From the NCBI GenBank assembly GCA_964650965.1, contig CAZYYO010000032.1, forward strand, positions 1-29,342: a stretch of 29,342 nt of DNA, written 5' to 3'. Both the position numbers and the translations under genes were made by a program. Source of the stretch: CAZYYO01 sp964650965 (GTDB lineage: Bacteria; Bacillota; Clostridia; Lachnospirales; Lachnospiraceae). This document shows positions 16,466 to 22,112 of the stretch, in pieces (positions within the stretch are counted from its first letter, which is position 1; each line of letters opens with the position of its first letter). The notes beneath the pieces were generated by a model that was not told the origin of the DNA, made no database searches, and saw only the letters and a list, made by a program, of their open reading frames with translations.

Positions 16466-16802
16466 ATATAAGTTATCACTAGCAGGAATTAAGGCAAATG
16501 AAGGAATTAAGAGATTTAACGGTAATGCAGATATGTATGAGAAATATCTCAGAGGATTTGCAGAGGATGACCATTATCCCAAGCTGCTACAATCTATGGA
16601 ACAAAATGATGTAGAACAGGCGTTTCAGGCAGCTCATGCCCTAAAAGGCATTGTGGGTAACCTTAGTATTGAAGGGATGGAAGTAATTGTAAAGCCCCTG
16701 GTGGAGGATTTGCGAGGCAAGGACATAGATACCGCCAGAGACAAAATGCCACAGCTTCAGGAAAGCTATGAAAAAGTCATAGCTGCCCTTCAGGAAATGT
16801 AA
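16458..16802 (+). CDS. Hpt (histidine phosphotransfer) domain protein
   Basis: A 114-residue all-helical protein with the Hpt signature QAAHALKGIVGNLS, phosphoacceptor His60. Its ATG lies inside the last codons of the hybrid kinase (ATGAATAA overlap), so it is coupled to it and should relay phosphate to or from a receiver domain of the kinase. Hpt units are often fused to the C-terminus of such kinases; here the unit is a separate polypeptide. There is no adjacent response regulator for the phosphate to reach. Confidence in the family is high; the relay partner is inferred from overlap. Confidence 0.93.
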   Translation: MNKYKLSLAGIKANEGIKRFNGNADMYEKYLRGFAEDDHYPKLLQSMEQNDVEQAFQAAHALKGIVGNLSIEGMEVIVKPLVEDLRGKDIDTARDKMPQLQESYEKVIAALQEM

Positions 16803-16808
16803 TAAATA

Positions 16809-16855
16809 AAACCTCATTCCCATATATTTAGAATAAATGGGAGTGAGGTTTTTTT
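16809..16855 (+). terminator. terminator of the kinase/Hpt operon that contains the spoIVA ribosome binding site
   Basis: AACCTCATTCCCAT pairs with ATGGGAGTGAGGTT (one G-T pair, 13-base loop), followed by a T run that runs straight into the spoIVA ATG at 16856. The right arm includes GTGAGG (16843-16848), seven bases before that ATG: the only ribosome-binding sequence for spoIVA. Confidence 0.8.
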
Positions 16856-18114
16856 ATGGACAATATTACAGAAAAAGAATTTGATTTATACAATGATATA
16901 AAAAATCGTACCAATGGAGAAATCTATCTTGGGGTGGTTGGACCTGTACGAAGTGGAAAATCTACCTTTATCAAACGGTTTATGGAACAGATGGTTCTTC
17001 CTTATATGGAAGATGTACATAGCAGGGAGCGGGCAATTGATGAATTGCCACAGGCAGCCCAGGGTAGAATGATTATGACTACAGAGCCTAAGTTTATTCC
17101 CAAGGAGGAAGCATGGATTACTCTTGGACCAGATATACAGGTTAAGGTGCGTCTCATTGACTGTGTAGGTTTTCTGATTCAAGGAGCAGGCGGTCATATG
17201 GAGGGAGACAATCAACGAATGGTTAAGACCCCATGGTTTGATTATGAAATTCCTTTTGAAAAAGCGGCGCGAACAGGAACCCAGAAGGTGATTTCAGATC
17301 ATGCTACCGTTGGTATTGTTGTAACCTGTGATGGTACCTTTGGGGAAATTGACCGGGAGGCATATATTCCTGCGGAAGAGGAGACCATAGATGAATTAAG
17401 ACAGCTGGGGAAACCCTTTGTTATTCTGTTAAATTCTCTTCGCCCGTACAGCGAAGAAACCAGAGAACTGGCGATGGAAATGGAGAAGAAATATGCCACC
17501 AGAGTTTTGCCGGTAAATTGTCAGCAGCTGCAAAAGGAAGATATCTATGAAATCCTAAAAAGCATTTTGTATGAATTCCCCATTTCTAAGGTNNNNNNNN
17601 NNNNNNNNNNNNNNNNNNNNNNNNNNNNNNNNNNNNNNNNNNNNNNNNNNNNNNNNNNNNNNNNNNNNNNNNNNNNNNNNNNNNNNNNNNNNCAGTATCT
17701 CAGGCAATGGAATCCGTTCAGAGCAGAGGGTACGGGGTGGTAATGCCAGGCCTGAATGATATTGTAATGGAGGAACCTCAGCTGATCCGACATGGAAATA
17801 AGTTTGGCGTGAAGATGAAGGCACTGTCTCCTTCCATTCATCTGATTCGTGCCAATATCGAAACAGAGGTGGCTCCCATTGTAGGAAGTGAGGAACAGGC
17901 GAAAGACCTGATTCGATATATTCAGGAGGGACGTCAGACCAAGGAAGGGGTCTTTGAAACTAATATCTTTGGTAAGTCTGTGGGAGAACTGATGGAGGAT
18001 GGAATAAGAAGTAAGATTTCCACAATGGATGATGAATGCCAGATGAAATTACAGGATACCATGCAAAAAATAGTAAATGATAATAACGGAGGATTAATCT
18101 GCATCATTATCTAG
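16856..18114 (+). CDS. spoIVA: stage IV sporulation protein A (interrupted by an assembly gap)
   Basis: SpoIVA is the ATPase that polymerises on the mother-cell side of the forespore and anchors the spore coat. The N-terminal part has the P-loop GPVRSGKST (about 29-37), IMTTEPKFIP, and IDCVGF (Walker B-like), all strongly family-like. The C-terminal part (from 17695) resumes with a GYG motif and SPSIHLIRANIE and ends GGLICIII, matching the family end. The 100 N at 17593-17692 are a placeholder: compared with the 492-residue B. subtilis protein about 110 residues (near 330 bp) are missing. The frame differs on the two sides (frame 2, then frame 1) only because the N number is arbitrary. The gene is probably intact in the organism. 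It abuts the previous terminator directly. Confidence 0.94.
17593..17692. other. assembly gap (100 N) within spoIVA
   Basis: Exactly 100 N, a standard gap of unknown size. From protein alignment by eye the real missing length is about 330 bp. Confidence 0.97.
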
Positions 18115-18120
18115 TCAGCC

Positions 18121-18149
18121 TTGCACAAAGTCTGGAAAAAAATTATAAT
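18121..18149 (+). promoter_or_regulatory. sigma-A promoter of the punA operon
   Basis: TTGCAC (18121-18126) and perfect TATAAT (18144-18149) with a 17 bp spacer, starting six bases after the spoIVA stop codon. Confidence 0.8.
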
Positions 18150-18207
18150 AGAGACAACTGTATGCAGGGCAGATACTGCGTGATAAGATACAGGTAGGAG
18201 GTAACAA

Positions 18208-19044
18208 ATGAATCAAGTATATGAGAAACTATTACGTTGTTATAAAAGCTTTCAGGAGAAGATTGATTTTACACCGAAAATTGCTTTGGTGCTAGGTTCA
18301 GGTTTGGGTGATTATGCCAAAGAAATGCAGATTACTGCTACTTTGGACTATAAAGATATCGAAGGCTTTCCGGTCTCTACTGCACCGGGGCATGTGGGAC
18401 GTTTTGTCTTTGGATATGTGAAAGATGTTCCTGTAGTGGCAATGCAGGGACGGATTCACTATTACGAAGGTTATGATATGACAGATGTGGTTCTCCCCAT
18501 TCGCTTAATGAAGATGATGGGAGCTAAGGTGTTATTTCTTACCAATGCATCTGGGGGAATTAAGCAGGGGATGAAGGCTGGAGATTTGATGCTGATTACC
18601 GGACAGATTTCCAGCTTTGTGCCCTCGCCATTAATTGGAGAAAATATTCCACAGCTGGGAGCAAGATTCCCGGATATGTCTCATATTTATGATGAAGACC
18701 TGCAGATGATTGTGAAGCGCACAGCTGCACAGCTAAATATGGATTTAAAGCAGGGGGTATATATTCAGTTAAAGGGACCAAACTATGAATCCCCGGAAGA
18801 AATTAATATGTGCAGAATCCTTGGAGCAGATGCAGTGGGAATGAGCACCGCATGCGAGGCTATCGCAGCCAATCATATGGGAATGAAAATCGTGGGAATC
18901 TCCTGTATCTCTAATTTGGCAGCAGGCATTTCCCCAAAGCCTCTTACAGAGGAAGAAGTTATTGAGGCGGGACAAATGGTGGCCAGGGAATTTACAGCAC
19001 TGGTGAGTGCTTCTATACAGGGAATTTATGAACAGATGAAGTAA
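18208..19044 (+). CDS. punA: purine nucleoside phosphorylase (trimeric, low-mass type)
   Basis: A 278-residue enzyme that splits purine nucleosides with phosphate to a free base and ribose-1-phosphate, in the cytoplasm. Family blocks: LVLGSGLGDYA (about 28-37, phosphate loop), STAPGHVGRFVFG, MQGRIHYYEGYD (79-90), TNASGGI, KGPNYESPEEI with Glu194, and GISCISNLAAGI with Asn236, the residue that favours 6-oxopurines (inosine, guanosine). Length is normal. AGGAGGTAA precedes the ATG at good spacing. First gene of a four-gene run ending with rnhA; the next gene is an amidohydrolase of the adenosine/MTA/SAH deaminase type, which fits nucleoside salvage. Confidence 0.95.
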   Translation: MNQVYEKLLRCYKSFQEKIDFTPKIALVLGSGLGDYAKEMQITATLDYKDIEGFPVSTAPGHVGRFVFGYVKDVPVVAMQGRIHYYEGYDMTDVVLPIRLMKMMGAKVLFLTNASGGIKQGMKAGDLMLITGQISSFVPSPLIGENIPQLGARFPDMSHIYDEDLQMIVKRTAAQLNMDLKQGVYIQLKGPNYESPEEINMCRILGADAVGMSTACEAIAANHMGMKIVGISCISNLAAGISPKPLTEEEVIEAGQMVAREFTALVSASIQGIYEQMK

Positions 19045-19073
19045 TATCATTTTCTATTACGGAGGAGGACAGG

Positions 19074-20372
19074 ATGAATATTAGATTTTACAATGCCAAA
19101 ATTCTTGTATTAAATGAGGACAGGTCTTTTACCATCATTACTGGAGAATTATGGACCAAGGGAAATAAAATCGTATATGTAGGAGACGGACAGGATATCT
19201 CTCAGGTTTGCAGTACAGGGGATGTGATTATCTGGGATCGGGAGATTGATGCCAAGGGGAATCTGTTAATGCCAGGCTTTAAGGATGCACATACCCATAC
19301 GGCTATGACCTTTCTTCGCTCCTTTGCAGACGACCTTCCCCTGCAAAGCTGGCTGAACCAGGCAGTATTTCCCAGGGAGGCTAAGCTGACAGCAGAAGAT
19401 ATTTACTGGCTGGATATTTTGGGAATTATGGAATATCTTACCAGTGGTATTACGTCCAATTTCGATATGTATTTTTTTCCCAAGGAAAATGGACAGGCTT
19501 CCATTGATTGCGGTTTTCGTACAGTGCAAACCAGTGGGTTAAATAATTTCAGCAGTTCCCTAGCACAGGTGGAGGAGGATTATTATCGTGTCAACGAGAT
19601 GAGTGAGTTAACCTCCTTTATTCTGGGATTTCATGCAGAATATACTACCTCACGGCCTTTGATGGAGGGATTAGCAGCCTTGGCTGAGAAAACAAAATCC
19701 CCCATATTCCTTCACAATTCAGAAACGGCATTAGAGGTGAAGGAGTGCAAGGAGCGCTGGGGAATGACCCCAACCCAGCTGACAGATTCCTTGGGAATGT
19801 ATCAGTATGGTGGAGGTGGATATCACTGTGTGTACTTAGAGGATGAGGATTTTGAAATCTTTAAAAAGCGTCATTTAACAGCAGTAACCAATCCGGCTTC
19901 CAACCTGAAGTTGGCCAGTGGTATTGCTCCAGTGAAGCGGTTCTTAGAGGAGAATATTCCGGTAGCCATTGGAACCGATGGCCCTGCCAGCAATAACTGT
20001 CTGGATATGTTCCGAGAGATGTTCTTAACTACTGGCCTTGCCAAGGTGCGGGAAATGGATGCAGCAGTGGTATCTGCAGAAGACGTGTTATATATGGCAA
20101 CAGCAGCAGGCGCGCAGGCTATGGGCTTAGAAAGCTGCGACTGTCTTGCTCCGGGCAAATGTGCAGATCTGATTATGATTGATTTGCAGCAGCCCAATAT
20201 GCAGCCGGAAAATAATATTATTAAGAACATTGTTTACAGTGGAAGCAAACAAAATGTTATTATGACCATGGTAAATGGTAAGATTTTGTACGAAGCAGGA
20301 GAATTTCATATTGGCTTTGACAAGAAAGACATTTATGCAAAAGCCAATGCAATTATAGGAAGAATGAAATAA
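19074..20372 (+). CDS. amidohydrolase of the MTA/SAH deaminase / chlorohydrolase type
   Basis: A 432-residue metal-dependent hydrolase. N-terminal small beta domain, then the TIM barrel with metal ligands His73 and His75 (DAHTHTAM), His187 or His214 (GFHAEY; FLHNSET with Glu217), His251 (GGYHCVYL) and Asp302 (GTDGPASNN), then a C-terminal beta strand region (PGKCADLIMIDL). The family deaminates purines, pterins, MTA, SAH or adenosine. The 29 bp spacing to punA suggests that the product, such as an inosine-like nucleoside, is split by PNP; that is inference. The substrate cannot be told from sequence; SsnA-like and guanine deaminase-like relatives are alternatives. GGAGGAGG precedes the ATG. 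Confidence 0.9.
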   Translation: MNIRFYNAKILVLNEDRSFTIITGELWTKGNKIVYVGDGQDISQVCSTGDVIIWDREIDAKGNLLMPGFKDAHTHTAMTFLRSFADDLPLQSWLNQAVFPREAKLTAEDIYWLDILGIMEYLTSGITSNFDMYFFPKENGQASIDCGFRTVQTSGLNNFSSSLAQVEEDYYRVNEMSELTSFILGFHAEYTTSRPLMEGLAALAEKTKSPIFLHNSETALEVKECKERWGMTPTQLTDSLGMYQYGGGGYHCVYLEDEDFEIFKKRHLTAVTNPASNLKLASGIAPVKRFLEENIPVAIGTDGPASNNCLDMFREMFLTTGLAKVREMDAAVVSAEDVLYMATAAGAQAMGLESCDCLAPGKCADLIMIDLQQPNMQPENNIIKNIVYSGSKQNVIMTMVNGKILYEAGEFHIGFDKKDIYAKANAIIGRMK

Positions 20373-20398
20373 AAAACCTAAAGGATAAGGAAAATATT

Positions 20399-21019
20399 AT
20401 GTTAAAGGTAACATTTGTACATCACAGCTGCTTTGTAGTGGAATTAGACCAGAATATTTTGGTATTTGATTATTTCCCACCAGAGGCAGTGGAGCAGGTT
20501 CATTTCCATGGGAAGATGCCTGAATTAGACAGCAATAAGAGAATCTACGTATTTGCCAGTCATAGACACAAGGATCACTTCTCNNNNNNNNNNNNNNNNN
20601 NNNNNNNNNNNNNNNNNNNNNNNNNNNNNNNNNNNNNNNNNNNNNNNNNNNNNNNNNNNNNNNNNNNNNNNNNNNNNNNNNNNATTTATCATGCAGGAGA
20701 TTTACACTGGTGGAATTGGGGCGAACGGGGAGAATTCTATTGCGAAACCATTGGAAATGCCTATAAGAAGGAATTAAGGCGTATCAAAAACCGTCATATT
20801 GATGTGGCTTTTGTGGTGCTAGATGGTCGTATGGGCGATGGCTATGCCTTTGGCATGAATTATTTTGCAGAAAATATCGATGCAGACCTAATCTTTCCCA
20901 TGCATCTGTGGCAGGAATATGAGTTGATTGGAAAATGTAAGCATCAGCCCTGTCTTGCACGTCTTGCAGATCGTATTGTGGATATTGACCGGGAAAATAT
21001 TGTATATGAGGTGAAATAG
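20399..21019 (+). CDS. MBL-fold metallo-hydrolase (interrupted by an assembly gap)
   Basis: Starts MLKVTFVHHSCFVVELDQNIL, typical of the UlaG-like MBL proteins. It has the metal-binding SHRHKDHF (HxHxDH) at about residues 54-61, then IYHAGDLHWWNWGE after the gap, and PMHLWQ near the end (His ligand). The 100 N replace an unknown length; relatives have about 65 residues between HxHxDH and YHAGD, so about 200 bp are probably missing. The frame happens to continue across the N. The family contains phosphodiesterases and lactonases; no substrate can be named. It is 26 bp after the amidohydrolase and four bases before rnhA, so in the same operon. Confidence 0.88.
   Translation: MLKVTFVHHSCFVVELDQNILVFDYFPPEAVEQVHFHGKMPELDSNKRIYVFASHRHKDHFXXXXXXXXXXXXXXXXXXXXXXXXXXXXXXXXXXIYHAGDLHWWNWGERGEFYCETIGNAYKKELRRIKNRHIDVAFVVLDGRMGDGYAFGMNYFAENIDADLIFPMHLWQEYELIGKCKHQPCLARLADRIVDIDRENIVYEVK
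20584..20683. other. assembly gap (100 N) within the MBL-fold gene
   Basis: Exactly 100 N. The true gap is probably about 200 bp, judged from the domain spacing of the family. Confidence 0.96.
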
Positions 21020-21023
21020 ATAA

Positions 21024-21503
21024 ATGAAGGTAAATATTTATACAGATGGAGCAGCCAGAGGAAATCCGGATGGACCAGGGGGGTACGGTGTGGTACTGCA
21101 ATACACCGATGCCCAGGGAGAGGTTCATGAGAAGGAGCTGTCTCAAGGCTATGAGAAAACCACCAATAACAGAATGGAGCTGATGGCTGCCATTCGTGGT
21201 CTGGAGGCCTTGAATCGTCCCTGTGAGGTGAAGCTGTATTCCGATTCCAAATATCTTGTGGATGCCTTTAACCAGCACTGGATTGATAACTGGCAGAAGA
21301 AGGGATGGAAGAAGTCGGACAAAAAGCCGGTGAAAAACATTGATTTGTGGCAGGCTCTGTTGGCAGCCAAGGGGATGCATCAGGTGGAATTTTGCTGGGT
21401 GAAGGGGCATGATGGACACCCGGAAAATGAGCGGTGTGATGTGCTGGCCACGGAGGCAGCAGATGGAGATCAGCTGATACCGGATGTGGAGCTTTTATCA
21501 TAG
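21024..21503 (+). CDS. rnhA: ribonuclease HI
   Basis: A 159-residue enzyme that cuts the RNA strand of RNA-DNA hybrids. All four catalytic carboxylates are visible: Asp8 (IYTDGAARGNP), Glu52 (NNRMELMAAIRGLEAL), Asp74 (YSDSKYLVDAF) and Asp139 (NERCDVLA), plus the catalytic His129 in VKGHDGHPENERCD. Length equals the family norm (E. coli 155). There is no hybrid-binding N-domain. The ATG is four bases after the MBL gene stop, with GAGGTGAAATAG as the ribosome binding site inside that gene. It is the last gene before the palindromic element at 21522. Confidence 0.97.
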   Translation: MKVNIYTDGAARGNPDGPGGYGVVLQYTDAQGEVHEKELSQGYEKTTNNRMELMAAIRGLEALNRPCEVKLYSDSKYLVDAFNQHWIDNWQKKGWKKSDKKPVKNIDLWQALLAAKGMHQVEFCWVKGHDGHPENERCDVLATEAADGDQLIPDVELLS

Positions 21504-21521
21504 AAAGTTTAGACGTTGGAG

Positions 21522-21753
21522 GCAGCTTTCACAAGGAGTGTCCGGGGCTTGCCAATATTCAGAAAATAAGAGGTTCTAAGTATTCCTTGTTATAGCTTGG
21601 TGGATGTGACGCAAGCGGCTTATATTCGCCATCCATGGCTCAGATAAGCCTTTCACAGACGTCCTGTCTGTGAATTGCTGATTGGAGAAGGAATACTAAG
21701 AACCTCTAATTTCTTGCTATAGGCAAGCCCCGGACACTCCTTGTGAAAGCTGC
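21522..21753. repeat. 232 bp palindromic element folding into a long stem with three hairpins
   Basis: Outer arms 21522-21553 and 21722-21753 are exact reverse complements over 32 bp (GCAGCTTTCACAAGGAGTGT begins the left one). A second stem pairs 21569-21588 with 21688-21707 (19 of 20). The enclosed 99 bases hold three consecutive hairpins: GCTTG/CAAGC (21595-21616); GGCTTAT/ATAAGCC (21617-21650) with an inner GCCA/TGGC; TTCACAGAC/GTCTGTGAA (21652-21674). There is no ORF of note, no transposase, no T run and no clear target duplication (only AG on both sides). It could be a MITE-like element, a structured RNA or a ssDNA-folding site. It fills most of the gene-poor stretch 21504-21925. Rho-independent termination of rnhA may be a side effect. 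Confidence 0.9.
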
Positions 21754-21816
21754 AGCCCACAGCGACGAAAATTCTATCATGAAAAGAGCTTGCAATATGG
21801 AAAAAAGTCGAGAGAG

Positions 21817-21826
21817 ATGGTATAAT
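21817..21826 (+). promoter_or_regulatory. extended -10 promoter candidate
   Basis: ATGG TATAAT (21817-21826): a perfect -10 with TG extension but no -35 at normal distance. It lies 41 bp upstream of the stronger promoter at 21867. Confidence 0.3.
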
Positions 21827-21866
21827 TACATGGTTGTACCACTGATGATGGAATGACAATAATGGG

Positions 21867-21895
21867 TTGATAAACAGCATGGATTAAGCTATAAT
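21867..21895 (+). promoter_or_regulatory. sigma-A promoter for the small membrane protein and alaS
   Basis: TTGATA (21867-21872), 17 bp spacer, TATAAT (21890-21895). It ends 30 bp before the ATG at 21926. No T-box leader (AGGGTGGNACCGCG) is present between it and alaS. Confidence 0.8.
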
Positions 21896-21925
21896 GCAGT
21901 ACAGGAAAAGACAGGAGGACATGTC

Positions 21926-22093
21926 ATGATGGCATTTTTGGCAAGTTTATTGCAATATGTAGTTATATTTATTATTCTGGCAGGCATTGGTGTGTTAGGA
22001 GGCTTTCTTGGTGTGAAGCTTCGCAAGCGTAAGGATGCCAAGCTGGCAGAGGAAGCACAGGGGATAGATAATGCCCCGAAGGAAGAACAGTAG
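21926..22093 (+). CDS. small single-pass membrane protein upstream of alaS
   Basis: A 55-residue ORF: a hydrophobic segment (about residues 3-30, rich in Ile, Leu, Val and Gly), then a basic stretch (KLRKRKDAK) and an acidic tail ending KEEQ. This layout suggests one membrane helix with the C-terminus in the cytoplasm. AGGAGG at 21912-21917 is well placed; the ATG at 21921 runs into TGA at once, so 21926 (or 21929) is the start. The stop codon lies 17 bases before the alaS TTG. It has a good promoter. I do not recognise its family; function unknown. Confidence 0.7.
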   Translation: MMAFLASLLQYVVIFIILAGIGVLGGFLGVKLRKRKDAKLAEEAQGIDNAPKEEQ

Positions 22094-22112
22094 AAGGAGA
22101 GATAAGACGTTG
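22094..22112 (+). promoter_or_regulatory. alaS ribosome binding site and TTG start
   Basis: AAGGAG (22094-22099) then TTG at 22110. The ATG at 22071 is in frame but lies inside the small upstream gene, lacks a ribosome binding site and adds a basic stretch (PRRKNSRRRDK) foreign to AlaS. Confidence 0.75.

Noticed and set aside
17707..18114. Separate 135-residue gene starting at the ATG at 17707
   Set aside because: It is the SpoIVA C-terminus continued after an assembly gap; family sequence extends in frame to the gap edge.
20784..21419. 211-residue minus-strand ORF opposite the MBL gene and rnhA
   Set aside because: Fully antisense to two well-supported genes; no recognisable domain and no ribosome binding site.
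21522..21753. Integron attC site
   Set aside because: No RYYYAAC / GTTRRRY boxes at the ends and no integrase; the stem is longer and more perfect than in attC.
21754..22109. T-box riboswitch before alaS
   Set aside because: No AGGGTGGNACCGCG-type antiterminator sequence is present.
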